Shown here piece by piece: positions 25,939-34,904 of a stretch of 64,000 nt of DNA; position 1 is the stretch's first letter; each line of letters opens with the position of its first letter. The translations under genes and the position numbers were made by a program. Origin of the DNA: Campylobacterales bacterium (lineage in GTDB: Bacteria; Campylobacterota; Campylobacteria; Campylobacterales; Sulfurospirillaceae); assembly GCA_016930915.1 (NCBI GenBank), contig JAFGFU010000013.1, forward strand, positions 62,001-126,000, given 5' to 3'. The notes beneath the pieces are model-generated. The model saw only the letters and a program-made list of their open reading frames with translations. It was not told where the DNA came from and ran no database searches.

Positions 25939-27297
25939 ATGGAACACATAGATAAACCTGCGTACAAACTGATTGCTATTGCTTTCGTATTGGGTTTTGT
26001 AGGCTATGGTCTTGCGCTTTTAGGATTTAAACCATTGCATGCTACGATGATTGGTGTACTTGTTTTTCTCGTCGCTCTTTGGACAAATGAAGGATTGCCT
26101 GTAGGTGTTGTCTCATTACTCCCTATTATTCTCTTTCCCGCATTTAAGCTTCTTCCCACAGCAGCAACCACAACCAATTATTCTAACCCCATTATTTACC
26201 TTTTTTTAGGTGGTTTTTTGCTGGCAATTGCCACAGAAAAAACAGGGCTCCATAAAGTGATTGCTCAAAAGATTTTAACCGTATTTCCAACCACACCTCG
26301 TGGGGTTATCTTCTCACTTGCGATTACTTCAGGGCTGTTAAGCTCCATTCTCTCTAATACGACTACCGCACTTTTGCTGATTCCTATTGCCTCATTTTTG
26401 AGTTCGCATAAAATTCTACAAGTGCGTTTTATTTTAGCCATTGCCTATGGTGCAAGTATTGGTGGCATTATTACCCCTGTGGGAACGCCTCCGAATATGC
26501 TTCTTTTAGGCTTTATGGAAAACAATGGCATGGAGATGATTCCTTTTGTAAAATGGATGATGTTAGTCACTCCTGTGGCATTTTTGATGGTTGTTTTTGC
26601 CTCATTTTTTCTCTCCTATGGCTTACACAATGTAGGGCATATTGAAGAAATCGAAGAAAAACACAAAATCACAAAAGATCAAAAACGCCTTTTATGGATG
26701 CTTATCTCTTTAATTGTACTTTTGTTTGTCAACTCTCCAATTAAACCCTATTATGATGGATTGGGTTTGGATGAGCGCATTATTTTACTCAGCTACGGTT
26801 TATTGATGTTTTTACCAAAAGTGGGTGTTCTAAAATGGGAAGACAGCAAAAAAATACCCTTTGATATTATGTTTCTCTTTGGTGCAGGATTTGCCATTGC
26901 TGGGGCATTCTCAAAAACAGGATTAGCAGGCGAAATTGCAAATAAATTGATGCTCGTTGCTGATTTTTCACCGTGGCTCATTTTGCTCATTGTCGCAGCT
27001 CTCGTAACGTTTACCACAGAAATTACTAGCAATACTGCTCTTATTTCTATTATGCTTCCCATAATTTTCTCGCTCTCTCAGGCCGTGGGGGCTGATACAC
27101 AACTGCTTATGATGGCAGCCACCATTTGTGCGAGTTACGCCTTTATGCTTCCCATCGCCACCCCACCCAATGCCATTGCGATGAGTACGGGTATGGTTAG
27201 TGTTGCTTTTATGGCAAAAATTGGGTTTGTTCTCAATGTTGTTGGTATTCTTTTGATTGTTTGTGCAGCAGAATTTTACTGGAAGTTTTTTCTTTAA
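25939..27297 (+). CDS. DASS/SLC13-family anion:Na+ symporter
   Basis: 452 residues, about eleven helices. Two Ser-Asn-Thr motifs (ILSNTTTALLLIPI near 135 and ITSNTALISIMLPI near 360) and the paired GTPPN / TPPNAIA loops are the substrate- and Na+-binding hairpins of the VcINDY/SLC13 fold. Dicarboxylates such as succinate or fumarate are the likely cargo given the aspartases in the window, but sulfate cannot be excluded. Confidence 0.85.
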   Translation: MEHIDKPAYKLIAIAFVLGFVGYGLALLGFKPLHATMIGVLVFLVALWTNEGLPVGVVSLLPIILFPAFKLLPTAATTTNYSNPIIYLFLGGFLLAIATEKTGLHKVIAQKILTVFPTTPRGVIFSLAITSGLLSSILSNTTTALLLIPIASFLSSHKILQVRFILAIAYGASIGGIITPVGTPPNMLLLGFMENNGMEMIPFVKWMMLVTPVAFLMVVFASFFLSYGLHNVGHIEEIEEKHKITKDQKRLLWMLISLIVLLFVNSPIKPYYDGLGLDERIILLSYGLLMFLPKVGVLKWEDSKKIPFDIMFLFGAGFAIAGAFSKTGLAGEIANKLMLVADFSPWLILLIVAALVTFTTEITSNTALISIMLPIIFSLSQAVGADTQLLMMAATICASYAFMLPIATPPNAIAMSTGMVSVAFMAKIGFVLNVVGILLIVCAAEFYWKFFL

Positions 27298-27303
27298 TTC
27301 ATG

Positions 27304-27333
27304 TTACATGTAAGGATTTTTCCTTACATGTAA
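27304..27333. terminator. Paired-motif hairpin between convergent genes
   Basis: Two TTACATGTAA copies in inverse orientation build a 13-base stem (TTACATGTAAGGA and complement, TTTT loop) between the DASS and selD genes. The right arm includes the selD stop codon. This is the arrangement known for paired DNA uptake sequences acting as terminators in other bacteria. Confidence 0.75.
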
Positions 27334-28355
27334 AAGAGTGGTTTTTCTTCTTTTTCAAACACCTCAGCGATAATCGCACTGTAACTAAGCCCCTCATCAA
27401 GCAGTTCTTGCAAAAGTTTTGGCGCATCCTTTTGGGAGACGGCTATTAAAAGTCCACCTGAGGTTTGCGCATCGTAGAGTAAAATTTCATCTTTATGCGG
27501 CACTTTTGCATCCACATACATGTTCACATACGCTTTATTATTGTACGCACCTGCAGGGATAATTCCCATATCTGCCATCGCTCTGGCTTCCTCTAAAATA
27601 GGAATCTTGCTCATCCAAAACCCAATGCTCACCCGATGAAAACTCATCTCATACGCATGTCCTAAAAGCCCAAACCCTGTAATGTCCGTACACGCACTTA
27701 CATCGTATTTTTGCATAATGCGTGAAGCTTTGTGATTGAGCGTAGCCAAAATAGACGCCACTTTTTCCACCACGCTATCCTCAAGCATATCCGCTTTAAT
27801 GGACGTGGTTAAAACACCCATTCCCAAAGGTTTGGTCAAGATAAGCACATCCCCCACACGAGGCGTATTGTTGCGGTAAATTTTTTGAGGATGCACAAAA
27901 CCTGTGACACTCATACCATAGGTCATCTCAGGCGCTTCGATGGTATGCCCACCAATAATCACTCCACCGCACTCATTGACCTTACTCTGTCCACCTGCAA
28001 GTATCTCTTTGAGTACGCTTCTAGGCTGATGACACCCATCAAAACCTACAATATTCATTGCCGTAGCGACTTCACCCCCCATGGCAAAAACATCGCTTAA
28101 CGAATTTGCCGCAGCGATTTGCCCATACACAAACGGGTCATCCACCACGGGAGTGATAATATCTACCGTTTGAACAAGGGCTCGCTCTTCATCAAGGTAA
28201 TAAACACTGGCATCATCACTCTCATCCATTCCAACCAGTACCTTCTCATGCGTGCAGTTTAAACCACCTATCGCTTCTGTGAGGTCTCCCGGACCCAGCT
28301 TGGCAGCACAACCCGCAGCTTTGACGTACTTGGTCAATTTTGCTTCGTTGTTCAT
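27324..28355 (-). CDS. selD: Selenide, water dikinase SelD
   Basis: 343 residues from the ATG at 28355, preceded by AGGAAG; an upstream in-frame start would overlap yedF. SelD makes selenophosphate from selenide and ATP for selenocysteine synthesis. The active-site motif AAGCAAKLGPGDL (near 15-27) has Cys (TGT codon), so this is the cysteine form, not a selenoprotein. MDESDDASVYYL and TDITGFGLLGH are further family marks. The last codons FYM-stop are supplied by a TTACATGTAA copy. It sits seven bases after yedF. Confidence 0.95.
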   Translation of the reverse strand: MNNEAKLTKYVKAAGCAAKLGPGDLTEAIGGLNCTHEKVLVGMDESDDASVYYLDEERALVQTVDIITPVVDDPFVYGQIAAANSLSDVFAMGGEVATAMNIVGFDGCHQPRSVLKEILAGGQSKVNECGGVIIGGHTIEAPEMTYGMSVTGFVHPQKIYRNNTPRVGDVLILTKPLGMGVLTTSIKADMLEDSVVEKVASILATLNHKASRIMQKYDVSACTDITGFGLLGHAYEMSFHRVSIGFWMSKIPILEEARAMADMGIIPAGAYNNKAYVNMYVDAKVPHKDEILLYDAQTSGGLLIAVSQKDAPKLLQELLDEGLSYSAIIAEVFEKEEKPLFYM

Positions 28356-28362
28356 TTGCTTC

Positions 28363-28953
28363 CTATAAACTAATTGTACCCTCTCCACCAAAAAGCATCT
28401 CTAAGGTTCCATAGGCATTGCCGATTTTTCCAACTTTGAGTTGATCCATACGTCCATAGAATTCTAAACAAATCCCACACGAATAGATTTCAACACCCTT
28501 TGCCTCTAGTGCCTTTAACACCTCCATAATCGGAGAATCTTCTTCTGCGGATGTGAGATAAACAGCCGTATTTACACAAATAAGACGCTTTGGAATTTTA
28601 GGCAGCTCTAAGGCCGATTTTAAAAAGCCCACGACGAGTTTTTCACCCAATTCGCCCTCACCTACGGTATGACTTTTCAAAAACAACGTTTTATCTAAAA
28701 ATGCATCATCTTTGCTATTGGTAACAATTTGACATGCAAAACCTTTGATGATGGAAACAAGCGTTTTGCCATCTGATAAACTCTCCACACGTGTTTCAAG
28801 ACCACCATTTTGCGCAAAACGTACCACATTTTCTCGTGAAGCAATATTATCTACGATGACTTCTAAAATCGAATCATTGGGTAAGCTTTCCAATGCTTTT
28901 TTGGTTTGTAATACAGGCTCAGGACACGCTAAGCCACTGCAATCAATTTTCAT
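28363..28953 (-). CDS. yedF: Selenium metabolism protein YedF
   Basis: 196 residues: an N-terminal TusA/SirA domain with LACPEPVLQTKKAL (CPxP motif, near 8-21), then a DsrE-like domain (about 95-190) with CGICLEFYG. This fusion is the YedF family that accompanies selD and may carry selenium for it. It is first in the operon with selD, and a palindromic operator shared with the double-cubane operon lies just upstream. Confidence 0.9.
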   Translation of the reverse strand: MKIDCSGLACPEPVLQTKKALESLPNDSILEVIVDNIASRENVVRFAQNGGLETRVESLSDGKTLVSIIKGFACQIVTNSKDDAFLDKTLFLKSHTVGEGELGEKLVVGFLKSALELPKIPKRLICVNTAVYLTSAEEDSPIMEVLKALEAKGVEIYSCGICLEFYGRMDQLKVGKIGNAYGTLEMLFGGEGTISL

Positions 28954-28980
28954 GAATTTCCTTTTGTAAGTAATACCGTT

Positions 28981-28997
28981 TGTCTAAACCTTAGACC
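28981..28997 (-). promoter_or_regulatory. Palindromic operator before yedF-selD
   Basis: GGTCTAAGGTTTAGACA on the minus strand differs by one base from the element before the double-cubane operon (8257-8273). It lies about 28 bases before the yedF start and just past the terminator of the preceding gene. The protein or RNA that reads it is unknown. Confidence 0.55.
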
Positions 28998-29010
28998 TAA
29001 AAAAGCAGAA

Positions 29011-29028
29011 GAGAGATCAAAATCTCTC
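29011..29028 (-). terminator. Terminator of the 62-residue gene
   Basis: A seven-base stem (GAGAGAT and complement, four-base loop) is followed on the minus strand by a run of six T's near 29000-29005. Confidence 0.65.
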
Positions 29029-29059
29029 ATAATAGACTATGTATAATGATGCAAAAAGC

Positions 29060-29248
29060 CTATTTTTGATTCATCGTCTTTTCAACCCATTTTTGAGCGG
29101 CATCAACACTCTCAAAGGTGTGGCTTTTAGCCACTTGGACTTGACCTTCGTAAAAACGAACCCGAATACCATCTTGTACCTCATCAATTTTAATCCGTGT
29201 AATACGATCCGCATTCAAATACACTCTATCATTTAACTTTACAAACAT
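29060..29248 (-). CDS. Small conserved-looking protein, 62 residues
   Basis: A 62-residue ORF with a good start region (AAAGGGAG about seven bases before the ATG) and its own terminator. The sequence (MFVKLNDRVYLNADRI, then a beta-rich middle and a C-terminal helix with QKWVEKTM) suggests a small alpha/beta domain. I do not recognise a function. Confidence 0.6.
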   Translation of the reverse strand: MFVKLNDRVYLNADRITRIKIDEVQDGIRVRFYEGQVQVAKSHTFESVDAAQKWVEKTMNQK

Positions 29249-29392
29249 ATGAAACTCCCTTTCTTTAATAATGCTTTATTTTAACACGATTTTTGTAAAA
29301 CTATCCCTCTTTTGCCCGTATATTAAAAGCTTATTTTAAAATGTATAGAAAATAGGGTACGTCAATAAATGTCATTTTTTCACATACCATCA

Positions 29393-30448
29393 TTAATAAA
29401 GCCCAACACTCGTTGCTTTAAACGAAAGGAAAACATGAGAATGCAAAGCTAAAGATAAATGCTCATAAGAATTGGGTGTCATCATAACAATCAAAATAAT
29501 GCTATTGACTTGAACGCTTAACTCCATAATATGCCCACGTTTTTCAACCTTAATGATCATTCCTTCTATCTCATTTTTAGCAGAAGTTTCTATTTTTGTG
29601 GTCGTAATAATAATATTTTCTGGTCGAATAGAAAGACGTACCTTTTCTCCAATCTTTGCTTCGCAACTTGAATATACCTCAAACCCATCTGCTTTTAAAA
29701 TCGTTAAATCAGGCTCCTTACGAACAACCGTTGCTTCAAAAATATTTGTACCCACAAAATTTGCCACAAAATCACTATTGGGATGTGCGAAAATTTCATC
29801 AGGCTTTCCAACTTGTAAGATTTCACCAAATCTCAAAACAACACACATATCCGCCATTGCCCATACATCTTCAAAATCATGTGTTACATGTAAAACCGTT
29901 GTGCCATATTTTTTTGCGACATCTTTAACAAGCTTACGCATCTCTTTTTTTATTTTATAATCTAATGCACTAAACGCTTCATCCATGAGTAAAAGTTCGG
30001 GCTTTACTACAAGAGCTCTAGCAATACTCGTTCTTTGCATTTCGCCACCACTCAGTGTTAAAGGTTTTCGCTCTAAAAGATGATCAATATTGAGCAATGC
30101 AGCGATTTCTCGAACCTCCTTATCATGGTCTGCTTTCTGTGTGGATTTCTTTTTTAAGCCATATAAAATATTTTCATACACACTCATATGAGGAAATAAA
30201 ACATAATCTTGATACACAATACTAATGTTTATATCTTCAATATTTTTATAGGTAATATCTTCTCCTTTAAGATAAACCTTACCTTTATTAGGAGTATAAA
30301 AACCTGCTATATTTTCAAGTAAAATGGATTTTCCACTTCCACTTGGACCTATAATAGTGACGTATTGCCCCTCTTTTACCTCTAAATGAATATCTTTTAA
30401 GTTAAATTTGCCTAAACGTATAGTGATATTTTCAATCTTCAAAAACAC
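29393..30448 (-). CDS. Molybdate/tungstate ABC transporter ATPase (first system)
   Basis: 351 residues. Walker A is GPSGSGKS, the signature LSGGEMQRTSIARAL and Walker B LLLMDEAFSALD; the H loop is HVTHDF. The C-terminal 110 residues form a regulatory (TOBE/Mop-like) domain as in ModC/WtpC. I chose GTG 30448, with GGAGG upstream and the VFLKIENI start, over an ATG 69 bases further up that lies deep inside the permease gene; the overlap is then 17 bases. It is last in a binding protein-permease-ATPase operon. Confidence 0.82.
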   Translation of the reverse strand: MFLKIENITIRLGKFNLKDIHLEVKEGQYVTIIGPSGSGKSILLENIAGFYTPNKGKVYLKGEDITYKNIEDINISIVYQDYVLFPHMSVYENILYGLKKKSTQKADHDKEVREIAALLNIDHLLERKPLTLSGGEMQRTSIARALVVKPELLLMDEAFSALDYKIKKEMRKLVKDVAKKYGTTVLHVTHDFEDVWAMADMCVVLRFGEILQVGKPDEIFAHPNSDFVANFVGTNIFEATVVRKEPDLTILKADGFEVYSSCEAKIGEKVRLSIRPENIIITTTKIETSAKNEIEGMIIKVEKRGHIMELSVQVNSIILIVMMTPNSYEHLSLALHSHVFLSFKATSVGLY

Positions 30449-31226
30449 TTTTTTTACCCTCCATATATTCAAAAAAGAGGATTGCAATAAAAGAAATAGT
30501 GATAAGAACAATGCCACTTGTAATCGCCATTCCTAGGTTCCCATACGATATATTAAGAAAAAGGGTAATAGGCAAAATCTCCGTTTTCATGTAGGTACCC
30601 CCTGCTAAAATAAGCACAGCACCAAATGCTCCCATGGTACGAGCAAAAGTAATAATAGTAGAAGCGTATATGCCATTTCTCACCAAAGGTATGGTGATAT
30701 TTTTAAATGTTTGAAATTCTGTATAACCTAAACTTCTTGAGACATTTTCATACCGCTTTGATATGCCTTCAAACGCCGCATACACAATTCTAATGCCATA
30801 AGGCAAAGCGGTAAAAAATTGCGCTATGACAATAGCACTTTTGGTAAAAACAATAGAAATTCCAAAATAATGCAATAAATCACCAACGTATGTCCTGCTA
30901 AATAAAAGCAAAAGAGCCAACCCTAAAACAAGTTCTGGAAATGCCATGGGAAGGTTCATAATAGTTTTTAAAATAGCTTTACCAAAAAAATCATACCGTG
31001 ACAAGGCATAAGCTATAGGAATGGCAACAGCAATGACTAAGAGTGTTGATAAAGATGCTGTCATTAAAGAGAGTTTTAGAGAATAGAGCATTTCAGAAGA
31101 TTGTAGAGCCTCCAATACTTCTTCAAACTTTGGAACAAAGAAAAGACTCAATATTGCCATCAGTAAAAGAAGTGTCACACATAAGGAAAGGGCTATACTA
31201 AAGAACTTAAATGTAAAAAAATTCAT
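30432..31226 (-). CDS. Molybdate/tungstate ABC transporter permease (first system)
   Basis: 264 residues, about six helices. The ABC coupling signature is near 165-185 (SRSLGYTEFQTFKNITIPL), followed by FARTMGAFGAVLILAGG, a stretch typical of ModB/WtpB permeases. It overlaps the binding-protein gene by four bases and the ATPase gene by 17, so the three are one operon. Confidence 0.82.
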   Translation of the reverse strand: MNFFTFKFFSIALSLCVTLLLLMAILSLFFVPKFEEVLEALQSSEMLYSLKLSLMTASLSTLLVIAVAIPIAYALSRYDFFGKAILKTIMNLPMAFPELVLGLALLLLFSRTYVGDLLHYFGISIVFTKSAIVIAQFFTALPYGIRIVYAAFEGISKRYENVSRSLGYTEFQTFKNITIPLVRNGIYASTIITFARTMGAFGAVLILAGGTYMKTEILPITLFLNISYGNLGMAITSGIVLITISFIAILFFEYMEGKKSVFED

Positions 31227-31975
31227 AGTTTAAATCCCCATTTTTCCCATATCTTTTTCGACTCAGAATTAACCATGTAATCGTTAAAGGTATTGGCAAG
31301 TGCTTTATTTTGACTCATGCTACCAACCCCATTTAAAATCGTTTTTATCGCATTTTCATCTTCAGGAATAGCAATGATTTCAAGCTTTCCCTTCTCTTTT
31401 GCCCACGTAACCATATCTTCCCAAATAATGGCAACATCCGCTTGATTCATAGCCATATACACCAAAAGTTGATTGACTGTTCCAACCTGTGTCACAATAT
31501 TTTTATCTATTGCTTCTCGTAATCCTTTTTTTGTGAGCATTGCATCAGAGACTTTTCCTATCGCCACACTTCGTGGATCACCATAAACTATTTTTAATCC
31601 ATCCTGCGTTAAATCACTCAGTTTTGTAATATTTTTAGGATTTCCTTTTTGTGTTACAAATACAGGAATATGTTTTGTAACGGGATAGACACTTTTTTTC
31701 TCCACCAGCCCCTTTTCGATTGCCCGCTCACTATAATACTCAGCCCCAGGAATAAAAACATCACATCCTGTCGTTCCAAGTATTGAAAAAAGCTCTCCAG
31801 AACCGCCATAGTGAACATCTATTTTAGCGCCTGTTTTATCTTCAAATTGTTTGACAATTTCATTCATAGGCTTCATTAAACCAGCACCACTACACAAAAG
31901 TAACGTTTGGTTTTCAAACTCTTTCGCCACAAGAAAACCACTTAAAAACATTAGAATCAACAATCCTTTTTTCAT
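31223..31975 (-). CDS. ModA-like molybdate/tungstate-binding protein (first system)
   Basis: 250 residues with a signal peptide (LLILMFLSGFLVAKE). LLLCSGAGLMKPMNEI near the mature start, HYGGSGELFSIL and DVFIPGAEYYSERA are features of the ModA/SBP_bac_11 oxyanion-binding fold. It delivers the oxyanion to the adjacent permease. Whether it prefers molybdate or tungstate cannot be judged; the second system next door is WtpA-type, so the two may divide the metals. Confidence 0.78.
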   Translation of the reverse strand: MKKGLLILMFLSGFLVAKEFENQTLLLCSGAGLMKPMNEIVKQFEDKTGAKIDVHYGGSGELFSILGTTGCDVFIPGAEYYSERAIEKGLVEKKSVYPVTKHIPVFVTQKGNPKNITKLSDLTQDGLKIVYGDPRSVAIGKVSDAMLTKKGLREAIDKNIVTQVGTVNQLLVYMAMNQADVAIIWEDMVTWAKEKGKLEIIAIPEDENAIKTILNGVGSMSQNKALANTFNDYMVNSESKKIWEKWGFKL

Positions 31976-32025
31976 TTTAACCCCTTTATGTAAATATGTG
32001 AAAATTGCATATTTATACGTACATG

Positions 32026-32057
32026 TAATGCAAGGAAATCGAAATTTCCCTGCATTA
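32026..32057 (-). terminator. Terminator after wtpABC
   Basis: A 14-base stem (TAATGCAGGGAAAT on the minus strand, one G-T pair) with a TTCG loop overlaps the stop codon of the permease gene. A one-base variant of the dispersed palindrome forms its outer edge. It separates the two Mo/W importer operons. Confidence 0.7.
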
Positions 32058-32834
32058 ACGTAGTCTATTGTTTACAAATCTGACGGTCAAAAACACCATG
32101 ATAGAGAGAATAATCATCACCGCTGCAACGGGTGCAGAGTAACTAAGCCCAAAGCTGGTAAATCTATCGTAAATCAGCACAGGTGCCGTCATTGGATGAT
32201 AGACCAAAATCACCACCGCACCAAATTCACCCAACCCTCGTCCCCACATCATCAGACACCCATTGACAATGTCTTTTTTCGCATTGGGCAAAGAGATAGC
32301 AAAAAAGACTTTAATGGGACTCGCCCCAAGTGTCCGAGCCACCTTTTCAAGCTTGACATCCACTTTTTTAAACCCCTCTTTAGCCCCATTGATCAAAAAC
32401 GTTGCGGAAAGAAACATCATCGCTATCATAATGCCCGCTTCTGTTCCAATAAACTTTATGCCAAACAGATCAAAAAAGCCCCCCAATGAGCCATGCCCAA
32501 AAGCCACCAAAAGCGCAATACCTGCAGCCGTATGAGGAATCATAATAGGAATATCAACCAGCGTTTCCAAAAAAGAGCGTCCTATAAATTCATGCCTTGC
32601 AATTAAATAGGCTAAAGGAAGCCCCGTAACCAAAGCAAAAAGTGTTGCAAACAAAGAAACTTTCATGGTCAACCAAATGGAAGAAGAGACATCAGCTTCT
32701 TTTAGGGTTTTAAGAAGCGTAGCAGGATCATTCCCTATCATCATCTTAAATAAAGGAAGTGTTAAAAAAAGCAACATAATTGCGCCCAAAAAAACTAAAA
32801 ATGTTGTAAACCAGTAGCGTTTCATAGGTAGCAC
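32055..32834 (-). CDS. wtpB: Tungstate/molybdate ABC transporter permease WtpB-like
   Basis: 259 residues, about six helices; the coupling loop is near 170-190 (ARTLGASPIKVFFAISLP), followed by WGRGLGEFGAVVILVYHP, the WtpB/ModB hallmark. It overlaps the ATPase gene by 13 bases. It is last in the WtpA-C-B operon and is followed directly by a terminator. Confidence 0.83.
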   Translation of the reverse strand: MLPMKRYWFTTFLVFLGAIMLLFLTLPLFKMMIGNDPATLLKTLKEADVSSSIWLTMKVSLFATLFALVTGLPLAYLIARHEFIGRSFLETLVDIPIMIPHTAAGIALLVAFGHGSLGGFFDLFGIKFIGTEAGIMIAMMFLSATFLINGAKEGFKKVDVKLEKVARTLGASPIKVFFAISLPNAKKDIVNGCLMMWGRGLGEFGAVVILVYHPMTAPVLIYDRFTSFGLSYSAPVAAVMIILSIMVFLTVRFVNNRLR

Positions 32835-33805
32835 ACATCCTTTTTATTAAATCCAATATAAATTGTTTCACCACGATTGATGGCACATCCCTCGTGCTCA
32901 CGTTTCAACACTTTGACGAAAAATTGCTCTTTTCCTATCGTCACAAAGAGTTTAAAATGATCCACTATTCCCATACATTCATCCAATTTTCCTTCAAAAC
33001 AATAATCACATTTTAGATTGTTTTCTTTAGAAACTAAAATAGCATTGGGATCAATCGAAAAAAGCTGAACAACATCTTCACCCAATAATGATGATGAAAA
33101 AATATTTTTAAACCCTAAAAATTCTGCTACTTTTAAGGAGCTTGGATGGGAAAGAACCTCATTGGCGCATCCCACTTGTTGCACCCGTCCATCCATCACA
33201 ATGGCAATGCGATCTGCTAAATAAGAAGCTTCTCTAAAATTATGCGTTACATGTAATGTTGTAAGATGATAACGTCTGTGCATCTCTTTGAGAAATTTCA
33301 TAATGGCATTACGAAAGGTTGGATCAATAGCACTTAAAGGTTCATCTAAAAGTAAAATTTTAGGGCGTGAAAAAACCGCTCGAGCAATCGCAATGCGTTG
33401 CTTTTCGCCTCCTGAGAGATTATCAATACGCCTATCAAGCAACTTTTCCAAACCTAAAAAATCCACCAAATCGTTAAACAAAGACTCCGCATCTTCGATC
33501 TCTTTATAACGTCCTGCAAAACGGATATTGTCTCTCACGCTTAAATTTGGAAAAAGTGCAAAATCTTGATACACAAAGCCAACTGAGCGCTCTTCAGGAG
33601 CTTTATTTGTAATCTCAACTCCATTAAAAAGGAGTTTTCCACCCACACTATGTAACCCTGCAATGGATTCCAAAATAACCGTCTTTCCCGCTCCAGAGTG
33701 CCCTAATATGACAAAATATTCACCCTCGCCCACATCAAAGCTAATATCGTTGAGATGAAACGCCCCTACATTACATGTAAGGGCTTGAAGGCTTAAAAAA
33801 CTCAT
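32822..33805 (-). CDS. wtpC: Tungstate/molybdate ABC transporter ATPase WtpC-like
   Basis: 327 residues. Walker A GHSGAGKT, signature LSGGEKQRIAIARAV, Walker B ILLLDEPLSAID and HVTHNF are complete. The C-terminal 100 residues are a TOBE-like regulatory part with several Cys (CDYCFEGKLDEC), unusual for the family and possibly metal- or redox-sensitive. It overlaps wtpA by four bases. Confidence 0.85.
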   Translation of the reverse strand: MSFLSLQALTCNVGAFHLNDISFDVGEGEYFVILGHSGAGKTVILESIAGLHSVGGKLLFNGVEITNKAPEERSVGFVYQDFALFPNLSVRDNIRFAGRYKEIEDAESLFNDLVDFLGLEKLLDRRIDNLSGGEKQRIAIARAVFSRPKILLLDEPLSAIDPTFRNAIMKFLKEMHRRYHLTTLHVTHNFREASYLADRIAIVMDGRVQQVGCANEVLSHPSSLKVAEFLGFKNIFSSSLLGEDVVQLFSIDPNAILVSKENNLKCDYCFEGKLDECMGIVDHFKLFVTIGKEQFFVKVLKREHEGCAINRGETIYIGFNKKDVCYL

Positions 33806-34752
33806 TTTGTCCCTAAAATAGAACTATCTCCTGTAATAATAGGAGGGTTCATTGCATCTTGTCCGTTTTTCTTCATAATCGCTTGTCCCTCAGCAGAGAG
33901 TACAAAATTCACAAACGCCACCGCACCTGCTTTATTGGCTGGCGATTTATCGTTTTGAAACACACTCAAACCATACACCATCGGTGCGCCCACTTGTTTA
34001 ACCACCTCGCCTGGTTTTTTACCATCAATGTTAAAGAAAACCGATTTATAAAAATCCTCAAATTTTGCATTTTTGAGGTTAATCTCTTCAGGCAATGTCA
34101 CGTATTTGAGTTTGTGTTGATCTGCTACGGATTTGTAAATATACAAATAATCATACTGGTTAGACTCTAAAAGACCCAATAAATCAGTCTCTTTTGGGCG
34201 GACAATGACTTTTTTAGCATTTTCTTCACCGATTTCGTAATGATCACCGTATCCAAAAATTTTATTGTATAAACCCTCTTTTTTATAGTGCTTTTCTGCT
34301 AGCATTGTCACCAACATAGAGCGATACCCACATGGGTCTAGGTTAGGATTGGAGTGACCCACTGTAACGCCCTCACGTAGAAAAATATCAGCCCAGTTAT
34401 TGCTGTTAATCTCTTTGGCAAATTTTGATTTTTCGGTATACGCTAAAACCATCTCATTGGTCGCAAAATGGGCGTTAAACTTTGCATGATTAGGAATTAA
34501 CATGGTATCAATCACTTGATAATCTGCACTGCCCATGACATCAGCTGCTCTACCTAAATCCGTTACTTTACGTGCTGCTGCGACACTTCCACTGGGTTCA
34601 CGTTGGACATCAAACTGCGGATATTTGGTTTCAAAAACCTTCTCAATTTCCGCAAATGGAACCGAAAGGCTTCCTGCATGCAATACCACGACAGGCTCTT
34701 TTGCCAACAAAAACGATGCCGCTAGGGCGCTGAGTAACAACACTTTATTCAT
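33802..34752 (-). CDS. wtpA: Tungstate/molybdate-binding protein WtpA
   Basis: 316 residues with a signal peptide (LLLSALAASFLLAKE). VLHAGSLSVPF, EPSGSVAAARKV and ADVMGSADYQVI (within the first 80 mature residues) are WtpA-type oxyanion-binding segments, with DPCGYRS further on. The WtpA class binds tungstate and molybdate with high affinity. It leads the wtpA-C-B operon, downstream of fdhD and the ModE-like gene, which fits supply of metal for formate dehydrogenase. Confidence 0.88.
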   Translation of the reverse strand: MNKVLLLSALAASFLLAKEPVVVLHAGSLSVPFAEIEKVFETKYPQFDVQREPSGSVAAARKVTDLGRAADVMGSADYQVIDTMLIPNHAKFNAHFATNEMVLAYTEKSKFAKEINSNNWADIFLREGVTVGHSNPNLDPCGYRSMLVTMLAEKHYKKEGLYNKIFGYGDHYEIGEENAKKVIVRPKETDLLGLLESNQYDYLYIYKSVADQHKLKYVTLPEEINLKNAKFEDFYKSVFFNIDGKKPGEVVKQVGAPMVYGLSVFQNDKSPANKAGAVAFVNFVLSAEGQAIMKKNGQDAMNPPIITGDSSILGTK

Positions 34753-34800
34753 AAAAACTCCTTTTCTAAGATGTGTTATTTTTGCATATTGAGCGTTACA

Positions 34801-34835
34801 TCTTCATGAAAAAAACGATTTTTTTTTCATGAAGA
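34801..34835. promoter_or_regulatory. Inverted repeat in the wtpA promoter region
   Basis: Perfect 15-base arms (TCTTCATGAAAAAAA and complement) around five bases lie about 50 bases before wtpA; each arm itself contains the palindrome TTCATGAA. On the minus strand a TACTAT -10-like box lies just upstream (around 34840-34848), so the repeat covers the start of transcription. A repressor site, perhaps for the ModE-like protein next door, is the simplest reading. Confidence 0.55.
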
Positions 34836-34872
34836 AATAGTATCCTATATTAATAGCACCAAAATAGCGACT

Positions 34873-34904
34873 AAGAATAAAGATTACATGTAATCTTTAT
34901 TCTT
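34873..34904. terminator. Perfect 32-base palindrome at the end of the ModE-like gene
   Basis: Sixteen-base arms (AAGAATAAAGATTACA) are perfectly self-complementary, centred on TTACATGTAA, and include the stop codon of the ModE-like gene. It probably terminates the fdhD-modE transcript before wtpA. Confidence 0.65.
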
